The notes under the pieces are model-generated. The model was not told the DNA's origin and made no database searches. It was given only the letters and a program-made list of their open reading frames with translations. A program made the translations under genes and the position numbers. A stretch of 64,000 bases of DNA from Candidatus Aldehydirespirator catecholifindens (GTDB lineage Bacteria > Actinomycetota > Acidimicrobiia > Acidimicrobiales > Aldehydirespiratoraceae): NCBI GenBank assembly GCA_028283245.1, contig JAPYNU010000057.1, forward strand, positions 1-64,000, given 5' to 3'. Each line of letters begins with the position of its first letter. The first letter of the stretch is position 1. This document shows, piece by piece, positions 1 through 9,189 of the stretch.

Positions 1-70
1 CAAAGATGCGAAAAGACGCAAAGATGCGAAAAGACGAATAAAAACGAAAAGACGAAAAGACGCGAAAAAG
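1..70. repeat. Short tandem repeats upstream of the ATPase gene
   Basis: An 18-bp unit (caaagatgcgaaaagacg) occurs twice back to back at 1-18 and 19-36. A shorter acgaaaag-type repeat follows to about position 66. The array may continue beyond the window edge. The reading frame of the following gene stays open through this stretch, so it could be either leader DNA or a repetitive N-terminal extension. Confidence 0.75.
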
Positions 71-81
71 TTGCGGCTAGA

Positions 82-1245
82 GTGTCTGTCGTGGCTGAGC
101 GCTCCCCCACCAACCCGTTCTCACCATCATTCGGGACTACTCCTCCGCTACTTGCTGGTCGCGATAAGGTTTTGGAGCGGTTCACCGAAGCGATTGAGTC
201 TGGCCCGACCCATCCCGACTACACGCTGTTAGTGACAGGTGACCGTGGCACAGGCAAGACAGCACTGTTGAATACATTGGAAGCGACAGTCGCCGAGCGG
301 GGATGGTTAACCGTCACGGCTGCCGCATCCTCAGAGCCGTTGTCTGAGCGCATCTTGACTGAGGCGCTGCGTTGCTTTGAACAACTGTCGGGTGGAAGTC
401 GACATATCAAGCTTGGAGCGCTCAGCGTGCTCGGGGTCGGTCTAGAACTTGAACATGGCGACGCGTCCCCTACCAAAGCCGGGAGCCTCACCAGTGCGCT
501 TGAGCATCTGGGCACAGCACTGGCAGACAAGCAAACCGGGCTACTACTCACTGTCGACGAACTCCACGATGTAGAGCGCGACGATGTTCGCAATGTTGCA
601 TCCGCCGTGCAAATCGCAACTCGACGACAGCAGAGCCCGATTGCATTCGCAGCAGCCGCTTTACCACTCATTGAGCACAGCCACCTCGCAGACCCTCACA
701 TGACCTTCTTGCAGCGCTGCGCGCGAGCACCGCTGGGGCCCTTGTCCACCGATGAGACACGACGCGCCCTACGCGAGCCGATATTCAGTCGGGGTGGCAC
801 CATTGACGATGATGCCCTTGCAGAGGCTGTGGAATCGACTCTCGGCTATCCGTACATGATTCAGCTAGTCGGATTCCATGCCTGGCAGATGCGCTCAACA
901 CCAGACGAACCCATCAATTCCGTAAACATCAGAGCAGCCATCGTAGAAGCCGAACATGCGATGGTAGAGCAGGTCGCAGGCCCGGTCTGGAACCGGCTGT
1001 CTCTCATGGACCGACGATTTCTACTGGCGATGCTCCAAGACGAAAAGGGCTCATCGCTGGCTGATATCGCTGCAAGACTGGATCGATCCCTCCAATACAT
1101 ACGGACCTACCGGCGACGACTGTTAGCTGCAGGCGCGCTGAGCCCCACCTCCGAAGGTCGGGTCCGCTTCCGTCACCACTCCCTAAGAAAGCGCGCTCAA
1201 GATGCCGCCCGAGACGATCCCAACCTTTCCCAAGATAGTGCTTAA
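82..1245 (+). CDS. AAA-family ATPase with C-terminal winged-helix-like domain
   Basis: A 387-residue ATP-binding protein. Walker A is visible as GDRGTGKT (about residues 53-60) and Walker B as LLLTVDELHD (about 153-162). The last 80 residues contain a helix-turn-helix-like stretch (LADIAARLDRS...YIRTYRRRLL), so an Orc1/Cdc6- or AAA_16-like ATPase with a DNA-binding tail is plausible. The start used is GTG at 82. A second GTG lies at 91, and the frame is open upstream to the window edge, so the true N-terminus is uncertain. It converges on coxL, ending 28 nt from it, and does not resemble the MoxR-type CoxD ATPase. The cellular role is unknown. Confidence 0.8.
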   Translation: MSVVAERSPTNPFSPSFGTTPPLLAGRDKVLERFTEAIESGPTHPDYTLLVTGDRGTGKTALLNTLEATVAERGWLTVTAAASSEPLSERILTEALRCFEQLSGGSRHIKLGALSVLGVGLELEHGDASPTKAGSLTSALEHLGTALADKQTGLLLTVDELHDVERDDVRNVASAVQIATRRQQSPIAFAAAALPLIEHSHLADPHMTFLQRCARAPLGPLSTDETRRALREPIFSRGGTIDDDALAEAVESTLGYPYMIQLVGFHAWQMRSTPDEPINSVNIRAAIVEAEHAMVEQVAGPVWNRLSLMDRRFLLAMLQDEKGSSLADIAARLDRSLQYIRTYRRRLLAAGALSPTSEGRVRFRHHSLRKRAQDAARDDPNLSQDSA

Positions 1246-1273
1246 GAGTTTGATTTGGGCGGGATGCGATCGG

Positions 1274-3631
1274 TTAGGTGTTGGCGGTTTCTATTGCTTC
1301 CCATACTCGGTCGGGCAGCACTGGCATGTCGATGTTGCGCACCCCGAGATGAGCCACGGCATCAACTACTGCGTTAACGAAAGCCGCTGGCGAACCCACA
1401 GTGGCTGACTCACCGATGCCTTTAGCACCGATCGGGTGATGCGGTGAAGGCGTAACCGTCTCAAGCAACTCGAAACGCGGCGTCTCCCAGGCTGTCGGGA
1501 TCAAATAATCCATGAAGTTCGAGCCGATGCAGTTGCCATCATCATCGAAAGTGATCCACTGCATCGAAGACATAGCGAAACCCTCGGTCAAGCCGCCATG
1601 GATCTGGCCTTCTACGATCATCGGGTTGATACGAACCCCGCAATCATCAAGCGCGACCATGCGGCGAACCTTCCACACTCCAGTGTCAGGATCCACATCA
1701 ACCACCACCACATATGACCCGTATGGGAACGTGAGGTTGGGGGGGTTGTAGTAGGTGACATCCTCAAGGCCGTATTCCATGCCCTCAGGCAGGTTGGTGT
1801 AGGCCGCAAAGGCAGCATCTTGGATAGACACCGACTGATCAGGTGAACCAGCCACAAAGAACTTGTCGGCGTCACGCTCAATGTCTTCGGGCGCAGCCTC
1901 AAGCAGATGAGCGGCAATATGGCGAGCCTTATCAGCAATCTTGCGAGCCACCATGGCCGTAGCTGCCCCACCCACAGGGGTTGAGCGCGAGGCGTAAGTG
2001 CCGAGCCCGTAAGGCGTGTCATCGGTGTCGCCGTGGATCACTTTGATGTCACTAGCGGGGATGCCGGTCTCTTCAGCAACGATCTGAGCGAAGGTGGTCT
2101 CATGGCCTTGGCCTTGAGTCTTGACACCGATCTTCAAAACAGCTTTACCGGTGGGATGCACTCTCAACTCAGCAGAGTCGATCATCTTCAAACCAGCAAT
2201 GTCGTAGGTGTGAGCCGGGCCTGCACCAACCGCTTCGGTGAAATGCGCTATGCCGATCCCCATCAACTTGCCTTGCTCGCGTGATGCTGCCTGCTCGGCA
2301 CGCAACTCGTCGTAACCAGCAGCATCCAGCGCTTTGCGCAGCGCGGTCGGGTAATCACCCGAGTCGTAAACAAACCCAGTGGGTGTTTCATACGGGAACT
2401 GCTCGGGCTGGATGAAGTTGCGCATCCTAAGTTCGGCAGGGTCAATACCAAGCTCATCAGCAGCGGTCTGCATCAATCGCTCAATTAAAAACGATGCTTC
2501 GGTGATACGGAATGAGCAACGGTAAGCCACCCCGCCCGGTGCCTTGTTGGTGAAGGCACCACGACATTTGATGTGTGCATTACCGAAGTCGTAGCTGCCG
2601 GTGCAGACATGGAACAGCCCGGCCTTGTAACGCGTCGGTTGAGCATCAGCATAAAAAGCACCCTGATCTGAGAGCATGTCCACCCGCATCGCTTGGATCC
2701 GTCCATCGTTGGAGAGAGCTAGTTCGCCGGTCATGTAATAGTCACGCCCGAAGCCTGTTGAGATCAGGTTGCCGGTGCGGGTCTCCACCCATTTGACGGG
2801 CTGGCCGATCAACAGGCTGGCTGCGGTTGCCACCACATAGCCGGGATAGATCGGCACCTTGTTGCCGAAACCCCCACCGATGTCAGGGCTGACAATGCGG
2901 ATGTTCTGCTCGGGCAGTCCGGCCACCAGCGCAAACAGTGTGCGATGGGCGTGCGGTGCCTGCGAAGTCATATACAGCGTGGCCTGACCGGTCACAGAAT
3001 TGACATCAGCCACGATCCCGCAAGTCTCAAGCGGTGAAGGATGCGAACGCGGATAGTGGGTGGTGAGCGACACCACCCGATCAGCGTTGGCGAAAGCAGC
3101 CTCAGTGGCGGCTGCGTCACCAGTCTCCCAGGTGTAAGCCAGATTGTCGGTCTGGCCTTCCTTTTCGTTGCGGATCAGCTCAGCCCCATCAGCCAGAGAC
3201 TGTTGAGGCGTGGTGATGGCATCAAGCATTTCGTAATCGACATCAACCAGCTCAGCGGCATCGGTAGCGATGTATGGGTCGGTAGCGACAACGGCGGCCA
3301 CCTCCTGGCCCTGATAGCGGACCTTGTCGGTGGCCAGCACGGCCTGCGTGTCGCCCGAGAGGGTAGGCATCCAAGCCAGCCCGTGAGCGTCCATCAGCTC
3401 GCCCGTAACCACGGCTACGACACCGTCAACGGCAGCAGCGGCCTCAGTGTTGATGCTGTTGATGCGGGCGTGCGCCACCGGTGAGCGCACCAGAGCCATA
3501 TACAGCATTCCGGGCATGGCTATGTCGTCAACGAAGTTGCCTTGGCCTTCGATCAGACGAGCATCTTCAGCACGCTTGACGCTGTGTCCGATGCCTCCAA
3601 TCTCGGGAGACGTTGTGGTGGTGTCAGTCAT
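1274..3631 (-). CDS. coxL: Aerobic carbon monoxide dehydrogenase large subunit (form I)
   Basis: Molybdenum-copper catalytic subunit of aerobic CO dehydrogenase, which oxidises CO to CO2 and passes electrons through CoxS and CoxM. It has 785 residues, a usual length. The active-site loop AYRCSFR (residues 369-375, Cys372 as the copper ligand) is the signature of form I enzymes; form II and other xanthine-oxidase-family proteins have a different loop. The C-terminal GAKGIGESATVGSP contains the conserved catalytic glutamate. The ATG start is preceded by AGGAGG at a good distance. It is the last gene of coxM-coxS-coxL, the gene order typical of form I operons, 20 nt after coxS. Confidence 0.96.
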   Translation of the reverse strand: MTDTTTTSPEIGGIGHSVKRAEDARLIEGQGNFVDDIAMPGMLYMALVRSPVAHARINSINTEAAAAVDGVVAVVTGELMDAHGLAWMPTLSGDTQAVLATDKVRYQGQEVAAVVATDPYIATDAAELVDVDYEMLDAITTPQQSLADGAELIRNEKEGQTDNLAYTWETGDAAATEAAFANADRVVSLTTHYPRSHPSPLETCGIVADVNSVTGQATLYMTSQAPHAHRTLFALVAGLPEQNIRIVSPDIGGGFGNKVPIYPGYVVATAASLLIGQPVKWVETRTGNLISTGFGRDYYMTGELALSNDGRIQAMRVDMLSDQGAFYADAQPTRYKAGLFHVCTGSYDFGNAHIKCRGAFTNKAPGGVAYRCSFRITEASFLIERLMQTAADELGIDPAELRMRNFIQPEQFPYETPTGFVYDSGDYPTALRKALDAAGYDELRAEQAASREQGKLMGIGIAHFTEAVGAGPAHTYDIAGLKMIDSAELRVHPTGKAVLKIGVKTQGQGHETTFAQIVAEETGIPASDIKVIHGDTDDTPYGLGTYASRSTPVGGAATAMVARKIADKARHIAAHLLEAAPEDIERDADKFFVAGSPDQSVSIQDAAFAAYTNLPEGMEYGLEDVTYYNPPNLTFPYGSYVVVVDVDPDTGVWKVRRMVALDDCGVRINPMIVEGQIHGGLTEGFAMSSMQWITFDDDGNCIGSNFMDYLIPTAWETPRFELLETVTPSPHHPIGAKGIGESATVGSPAAFVNAVVDAVAHLGVRNIDMPVLPDRVWEAIETANT

Positions 3632-3651
3632 TTGCTATTGCCTCCTGAGTT

Positions 3652-4137
3652 TCAGGCGTCTGCGCCAGCGGCACCGTTGCTGGCTACCGCGGCTGCGGCT
3701 TGGATTGATTTGACAATGTTCATGTAGCCGGTGCAGCGGCACAGGTTCCCAGATATGGCCCAGCGGATCTCGTCATCTGAGGGATTCGGGTTCTCGTCAA
3801 TGAGAGCAGCCCCTACGAGCATCATTGCTGGAGTGCAGAAACCGCACTGCAGGCCGTGTTCATCGCTGAACGCCTGCTGGATCGGATGCAGTCCGTCGGC
3901 GGATTTGAGGCCTTCGACGGTGGTTACATTTCGCCCATCGGCTTGCACTGCCAGCATGGTGCATGACTTGACCGGCTTGCCATCCACTAGCACAGTGCAA
4001 ACCCCACAGCTAGTGGTGTCACAACCAATGTGGGTGCCGGTCAGCCTGGCATCGGTGCGTATGTGATCAACCAGCAGTTTGCGAGGCTCGACATCAGCTG
4101 TGTGATCGGTTCCGTTGATGTTGACGGTGATCTCCAT
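3652..4137 (-). CDS. coxS: CO dehydrogenase small iron-sulfur subunit
   Basis: A 161-residue 2Fe-2S protein that relays electrons from the Mo-Cu site to the flavoprotein. The N-terminal plant-ferredoxin-type cluster is visible as CDTTSCGVC plus a later Cys (about residues 39-59). The C-terminal helical cluster domain shows CGFCTPAMM and CRCTGYMNI. The ATG start has a GGAAGG ribosome-binding site. It lies between coxM and coxL with 30- and 20-nt gaps, consistent with one transcript. Confidence 0.96.
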   Translation of the reverse strand: MEITVNINGTDHTADVEPRKLLVDHIRTDARLTGTHIGCDTTSCGVCTVLVDGKPVKSCTMLAVQADGRNVTTVEGLKSADGLHPIQQAFSDEHGLQCGFCTPAMMLVGAALIDENPNPSDDEIRWAISGNLCRCTGYMNIVKSIQAAAAVASNGAAGADA

Positions 4138-4167
4138 GATTCTTCGATTCTTCCTTCCAGATCTTGT

Positions 4168-5028
4168 TCAGCTCTGAGCCTGCTCAGCGGCTTCGGTGAG
4201 TGCTCTTCGGGTGAAAGCGGCTACGACTTGGCGCTTCCAGCGTGCTGTTCCTCTGACATCGTCACGAGGTTCCGACGCTGCGGCTGCTGCTGCGCCAGCT
4301 TCAGCGAACAGTTCTGCGCTGGGCGCGTTGCCGACCAGCAGCGCCTCAGCATCACGGGCTTTGCAGTTGATCGGTGCAACCGAGGTCATAGCCACACCTG
4401 CAGCGCTGATCCTGCCGTCAGCACCAAGCTCCAAATGGGCGGCCACGCCTACCGTGGCGTAGTCACCAACCTTGCGCTCAAGTTTCTGATATGAGCCACC
4501 TGAAGCACCAGCAGCTGCCGGGATGCGAAGAGCGACCACCATTTCGTCGTCAGCTAGAGAGTTGGTGAAGAAGTCCACCACAAAGTCGTCAATAGCGATC
4601 ATGCGCCGACCTGCCGGACCTTGAGCGATGACTTCAGCACCGGTTGCGAGCAGCACCGTGTTCCAGTCGCCTTCGGGATCGCAGTGCGCCACAGATCCAC
4701 ACATGGTGCCCAGGTTGCGCACCAGCGGATCGGCGATCCAAGGCGCAGCCGAGGCAACCACACCAGATACTTGGTCAGATGCGGCAACGTCGGCGTGTCG
4801 CACGAGAGCCCCAACCTCCACATGGCCGTTGTGGCGCTCAATAGTGTCAAGTCCGCTGATCCGGTTGATGTCAACTAGATGTGTCGGGGTGGCGAAACGC
4901 AGCTTCATCATCGGCAGCAAACTCTGCCCTCCTGCTAGGAAGCGTGCTTCGTCGCCTCCTTGCGTCTTGGCAGCGACTGCTTCCTCCACAGAGGAGACAA
5001 TCTGATATTCAAACCGGGCAGGTAACAC
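4168..5028 (-). CDS. coxM: CO dehydrogenase medium FAD-binding subunit
   Basis: A 286-residue flavoprotein of the CO dehydrogenase/xanthine dehydrogenase FAD-subunit family. It accepts electrons from CoxS and delivers them to the respiratory chain. FAD-binding signatures are FLAGGQSLLPMMKLR (about residues 30-44) and the glycine-rich LGTMCGSVAHCDP. The start is GTG at 5028, giving MLPARFEY. It is the first gene of the coxMSL operon, so the promoter should lie in the 366-nt region before TauE/SafE. No coxD, coxE, coxF or coxG accessory gene is adjacent. Confidence 0.95.
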   Translation of the reverse strand: MLPARFEYQIVSSVEEAVAAKTQGGDEARFLAGGQSLLPMMKLRFATPTHLVDINRISGLDTIERHNGHVEVGALVRHADVAASDQVSGVVASAAPWIADPLVRNLGTMCGSVAHCDPEGDWNTVLLATGAEVIAQGPAGRRMIAIDDFVVDFFTNSLADDEMVVALRIPAAAGASGGSYQKLERKVGDYATVGVAAHLELGADGRISAAGVAMTSVAPINCKARDAEALLVGNAPSAELFAEAGAAAAAASEPRDDVRGTARWKRQVVAAFTRRALTEAAEQAQS

Positions 5029-5394
5029 CCTGAGACCCCCAATCGCTTAGGTGAGCGTGGGATCCCACGCTCTCAGCGACAATAGCACAATCACGACCCA
5101 AGCTGTCATATTGGCCGCGAATTTGTTTCTAAGACATCGCAGAGATGCCACGAAATCGTGCCGAGGGTTCGGCTGCGAAGATGCCTAGATGCGCCTGAAC
5201 GCTCATTGTCCGCTACCCGACACAACCGTTTCAGCTGCCCGTTCAAAGGTACGCTGACGGATGTGCTCTCAGATGCGTGCCACCGCTGATGCCCTAGGTG
5301 CCAAAAGTTACGCAGCGCTCCACGATCCCGACCAACGTCACGATCCCGACCAACGTCTGCTTTTTAGCGAAGTTGCAAGAATGAGCAACAAGAC
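5029..5394. other. Divergent intergenic region between coxM and the TauE/SafE gene
   Basis: This 366-nt gap separates the divergent cox operon and the permease gene, so promoters for both should lie here. No convincing -35/-10 pair or inverted repeat could be assigned by eye. The clearest structure is the 18-bp tandem duplication at 5321-5356. A five-codon ORF (ATG at 5381) ends at the TGA that overlaps the GTG start of the permease. Confidence 0.6.
5321..5356. repeat. Two-copy 18-bp tandem repeat
   Basis: The unit cacgatcccgaccaacgt occurs twice with no mismatch at 5321-5338 and 5339-5356, about 40 nt upstream of the GTG start of the TauE/SafE gene. Confidence 0.95.
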
Positions 5395-6138
5395 GTGAGC
5401 GTCACCGAACTGCTGTTAGTGGCTGTGGCCTCGGCTTTGGCGATGCTGGTGAAAAGCGTTACCGGGCTCGGCTATCCGATGATAAGCATCCCGATCATCG
5501 CCAGCGTGGCAGGCGTAGAAACGGCTGTAGTGGTGGTGAGCCTCCCCAACGCGGCAGCTAACATCTTGATCGGCTGGCGCACTCGTGCGGCGCTATCAGA
5601 AACCCGAGACTTGGTGCCGTTGTCGGTTACTGCGTTGCTGGCAGCAATCGCTGGCAGTTTCGTGCTAGTCAAAGTCGCCGAGCGTCCGCTGTTGATTGTG
5701 CTAGCGGCAACGGTTCTGCTGTTCGTGGTGCGGTCGTTGTGGTTAGGCGATGTGGTGGTGGCACCTGAGCAGGGGCGGCGTGCAGCACCTTTCGTGGGTC
5801 TAGCTGCGGGTCTGATGCAGGGAGCTGTAGGCGTTTCTGGGCCTGTGATCGGTTCATGGTTTTATGCCTACCGACTAAAGCGCGACGCCTACATATTTTC
5901 TTTGGCGGTGGTCTTCTTATGTTCAGGGTCAGCACAGATCGCGACTCTGGCGCTCATCGGAGAGTTCAGCAGTGAGCGCCTGCTCGCTTCGGCGGTGGGG
6001 TTGATACCGGTGCTGATGTTGCTACCTGTGGGTGAACGGCTACGGGCTAGGCTGTCAAGCACGCAGTTCGACAGAGCGGTGCTGGCGCTGCTAGCGACGG
6101 CGGGCGTGGTTCTGGTGGCACGGGTCATCACCGGCTAG
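5395..6138 (+). CDS. TauE/SafE-family membrane permease
   Basis: A 247-residue integral membrane protein with about eight hydrophobic segments and the repeated-half architecture of the TauE/SafE (DUF81) family, members of which export sulfite, sulfoacetate or other small anions. The first half starts LLLVAVASALAMLVKSVTGLG, and the second contains FVGLAAGLMQGAVGVSGP, the matching glycine-rich helix of the family. The start is GTG at 5395; the nearby ATG at 5381 is out of frame. It is divergent from the cox operon. The substrate cannot be told from sequence. Confidence 0.85.
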   Translation: MSVTELLLVAVASALAMLVKSVTGLGYPMISIPIIASVAGVETAVVVVSLPNAAANILIGWRTRAALSETRDLVPLSVTALLAAIAGSFVLVKVAERPLLIVLAATVLLFVVRSLWLGDVVVAPEQGRRAAPFVGLAAGLMQGAVGVSGPVIGSWFYAYRLKRDAYIFSLAVVFLCSGSAQIATLALIGEFSSERLLASAVGLIPVLMLLPVGERLRARLSSTQFDRAVLALLATAGVVLVARVITG

Positions 6139-6144
6139 ACGAGA

Positions 6145-6172
6145 GGCCAGCCAGACGAAGAAGAAGCTGGCC
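6145..6172. terminator. Possible bidirectional hairpin between convergent genes
   Basis: A perfect 7-bp inverted repeat, GGCCAGC (6145-6151) and GCTGGCC (6166-6172), with a 14-nt loop lies between the stop codons of the permease gene and the LivHMG gene. There is no clear T-run, so it would be a weak or Rho-assisted terminator at best. Confidence 0.3.
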
Positions 6173-6224
6173 AGATGAATCGGGATCGTCACCGGCTGGC
6201 TGTCGATTAGCAGCGATCGGCGAC

Positions 6225-9158
6225 CTACTCGTAGGTGCCCAGATAGCTGGCTATCACCAACTCGTCTCGGCGGATCTCGTCGGGCGAGCCCTCGGCGATC
6301 ACAGAACCTGCCTCTAGACAGTAGACGCGGTCGCTTATCCCCATCAGCAAAGCCATATCGTGCTCGATGACGACCACAGCGGCATTAAGTTCGTTCTGTA
6401 GCTGCTTGATAAGCGGAGCGAACGCTTCGGCTTCTCTCTGTGCCACACCAGCGGTGGGTTCATCAAGCAGTAACACTCTGGCATCGACCGCCAGCAGGCC
6501 CGACAACTCAACTATGCGTCGCGTGCCTGTGGAAAGCGTGCCCACAAAATGATCGGCGTAACGTTTCAAGCCCATGTAATCGATGATCTCGTCGGCTTCA
6601 GCACGTTTGAGTCGCTCCTGGCGCGGCGACGGTGGCAGAGCGGTCATTGATGCCAGCAGCCGTGACGACGACCTCGCCTCGAGAGCGACCATCAGCGACT
6701 CGCGGACTGTGAGATCGGGGTAAACGCGGGCACTCTGGAAGCTGCGGCCCAGACCGTTGGCGTGGCGTTCATGCGAACTCTTGTCAGTGACATCGGCACC
6801 GAGCACGAAGATTCTTCCCTCAGCTTCAACGAAGCCGCAGACGGCGTTGAGCAACGTGGACTTGCCAGCACCGTTGGTGCCGATCAAACCCACTAGCTCA
6901 CCGTGATCCACATGCATCGACACCCTGTCGACAGCAACGTTGCCTCCGAAGCGCACCGTCACTTCCTCGGTCTTCAAAGCCGCAACAGCTCCGACGGACG
7001 CGGAAACCTTTGCTGGCTGTGATCGGTTGTATGCCGACACGGGCACCGGCACCGTGCGAGTCGAGTTCGCCGCAGAATCAGCCGGGGACTGCTTCGAGGG
7101 CTTCAAGGGCTGCGAGGGCTGCGTCTCAGGCTCTTCGTAAGGCACCACGACGGACTGCGTCTGAGGCTGCGGCGGCAGCCTTCGTTCGGCGAGCGCTAAG
7201 AGCCTGTCGCGCGCGCCGTAGACCAACTGCATCAGACCACCCGGAAAATACATGAGCAGAACCAGCAGACCGATGTTGCTGGTCAAAAGCCTCACTAGGT
7301 CATCGAGTTGATCGGGAGTCAGCTGGGGAACACCTCGGACCCACAGCGCCCCGAGGATCGGGCCTGCCACCGAGCCAAGGCCGCCGACGATCGCGGTCGC
7401 CACCACCGCAATCGATTCGCCTGCCCTGAACGTGAAGGTGGGCTGAAGCGCAGGAACCAGGGTCACGAACAAACCGCCGGAGTATGCGGCGATGCCCCCT
7501 GCCACCCCGAAAGCTGTCAGCTTCATGCGAATCGGCGACACGGTAGACGCAGCGGCCATCTCCTCGTTGTCGCGCACCGCCATCCATGATCTCCCTATGC
7601 CGGTGCGGCGAAGCCGCGCAACCACAACAGCCACCACCGCCAGCGATAGCAGGCATAAGAAGTAATAGTTGCGCCGTGAAGCTTCGAAGTTGATGCATAC
7701 GGGGCCGATGTCGAGCACCGGCTTGGAGGCGGGCTGCAAGAAGCCAGCGCCTCCGGTGAAGAAGTCCTGATCGAACAGCCAGGCAGCCGCCGCCACCGCG
7801 AACGCAAGGGTGGTAACAGCCAGGAAAAGCCCCCGCACGCGCAGCGCGGGGAGGCCCACTATCACTGCGGCCAACACGCCGACGGCAGTAGCTATCACCA
7901 TGGCTTGAGCCCATTGCAGTTCTAGCGACAGGTCGAACAAGTCAAAAGGCACCGGGATGTCGTTGCCCTGAGTCAGCCCGATCACGGTCAAGCCGCCCAG
8001 TCCCACAAAAGCGTATTGACCCAGCGAGAGCTGGCCAGCCCAGCCGGTGAGCACCGTCATCGACATCACCACCATCGCGAACAGCAGAATGCTGGTCCAG
8101 ATAAACAGCGCGCTGCTGCTGGTGAGCGACAATCCCAGAACCACAAAAAAACCGAAGAGCGCTATGAACCCCATGGTGTTGAGGTGGCGCACCCACCACA
8201 CATACTCCAAGCGACTGGGAACGGCTTTCAGCCGCGGCGACAACGACCAAGGCTCCTGTTCGCCGTTGCTGCGAACTACAAGCACCACCACTGCCAGCAC
8301 AGCCACGAACAGGTAAACGTCGACCAGTGAACGGTTAGCTGACTCCACGTTGGCGCGGATCAGCGTCTCGGCCAGACCCACCCCAACTCCAGCAACGATC
8401 GTGGCTGGCAGCGAACGCATCCGTGCCAGAAGCGACACCACCAACACCTTCAGAAGCAGCGGCTCGGCTATTGCGGCGGTGCCTGCCTCAGCCGAGTTGA
8501 TGCCCTGCAACGGTGCCAGAAAGATTGCGGTGGCGGCCGCGAAAGCCCCCGAGACGGTCCACACGATCGTTGAGGTGCGTCGGGGCGAGGTGCCGTAGAC
8601 ACGCGCTGTGTCGGGATTGGAGGCTGATGCCCTGACCGCCAGCCCTAAGCGAGTTCGCGCCATGAACCAGGCCAATGCGAAGATCAAAACCGGGATCACC
8701 GCCAAGACGACCAGTTCTCGAGCTTGCAGACGAATGTGGTCGGTGGGTGTCCAAGTCACCTCGAACGCTGCGGGGATCGGTCCTGGGGTGACCACGCTGG
8801 GCAGGTTGACCTTGGCGAACAGCACTACCTGACCGACACCTATGGTGGCGATCAGCAAAACTAGACGGGGTGCATCGAAGAGTCGGCGGATAACTACCAG
8901 TTCGATGAGCATCCCGAGCACCGCGCAGACCGCCATAGCCAGCACGAACGACAGCCACCAACCGACTCCGTAAGAGACCAGCAGCAGCACGAACACCGCC
9001 ACCCCGAAAGCCCCAATCTCGCCGTGAGCGAAGTTGAGCACTCCGGTAGATCGATAGACCAGCACGAACCCAGCGGCGAAAGCGGCATAGGTGAGCCCTG
9101 TCACCAGGCCGAGCGCCACGGCCTGCTGGCTCACGGTAAGTCCCAGAAACTCGATCAC
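6225..9158 (-). CDS. LivH-LivM-LivG fusion: branched-chain amino acid-type ABC importer, two permeases plus ATPase
   Basis: One uninterrupted 977-residue chain holds three units that are usually separate. Residues about 1-300 are a LivH-type permease (GLVTGLTYAAFAAGFVLVYR, VLNFAHGEIGAFG). About 325-640 are a LivM-type permease (LTGWAGQLSLGQYAFVGLGG). A Pro/Ser/Gln-rich linker (about 645-735) leads to a LivG-type ATPase with Walker A GTNGAGKST (about 759-767), signature LSTGTRRIVELSG and Walker B LLLDEPTAG. The family imports branched-chain amino acids, amides or urea through the membrane with a periplasmic binding protein. It lies 31 nt after the MFS-LivF gene and is probably co-transcribed with it. 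The substrate is unknown. Confidence 0.93.
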   Translation of the reverse strand: MIEFLGLTVSQQAVALGLVTGLTYAAFAAGFVLVYRSTGVLNFAHGEIGAFGVAVFVLLLVSYGVGWWLSFVLAMAVCAVLGMLIELVVIRRLFDAPRLVLLIATIGVGQVVLFAKVNLPSVVTPGPIPAAFEVTWTPTDHIRLQARELVVLAVIPVLIFALAWFMARTRLGLAVRASASNPDTARVYGTSPRRTSTIVWTVSGAFAAATAIFLAPLQGINSAEAGTAAIAEPLLLKVLVVSLLARMRSLPATIVAGVGVGLAETLIRANVESANRSLVDVYLFVAVLAVVVLVVRSNGEQEPWSLSPRLKAVPSRLEYVWWVRHLNTMGFIALFGFFVVLGLSLTSSSALFIWTSILLFAMVVMSMTVLTGWAGQLSLGQYAFVGLGGLTVIGLTQGNDIPVPFDLFDLSLELQWAQAMVIATAVGVLAAVIVGLPALRVRGLFLAVTTLAFAVAAAAWLFDQDFFTGGAGFLQPASKPVLDIGPVCINFEASRRNYYFLCLLSLAVVAVVVARLRRTGIGRSWMAVRDNEEMAAASTVSPIRMKLTAFGVAGGIAAYSGGLFVTLVPALQPTFTFRAGESIAVVATAIVGGLGSVAGPILGALWVRGVPQLTPDQLDDLVRLLTSNIGLLVLLMYFPGGLMQLVYGARDRLLALAERRLPPQPQTQSVVVPYEEPETQPSQPLKPSKQSPADSAANSTRTVPVPVSAYNRSQPAKVSASVGAVAALKTEEVTVRFGGNVAVDRVSMHVDHGELVGLIGTNGAGKSTLLNAVCGFVEAEGRIFVLGADVTDKSSHERHANGLGRSFQSARVYPDLTVRESLMVALEARSSSRLLASMTALPPSPRQERLKRAEADEIIDYMGLKRYADHFVGTLSTGTRRIVELSGLLAVDARVLLLDEPTAGVAQREAEAFAPLIKQLQNELNAAVVVIEHDMALLMGISDRVYCLEAGSVIAEGSPDEIRRDELVIASYLGTYE

Positions 9159-9189
9159 AGCCGCTGCGTCCTCGAGCGCCTCGTGGTGT

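Noticed and set aside
1274-5028. Xanthine dehydrogenase or other molybdenum hydroxylase instead of CO dehydrogenase
   Set aside because: The AYRCSFR loop and coxMSL order are specific to form I CO dehydrogenase.
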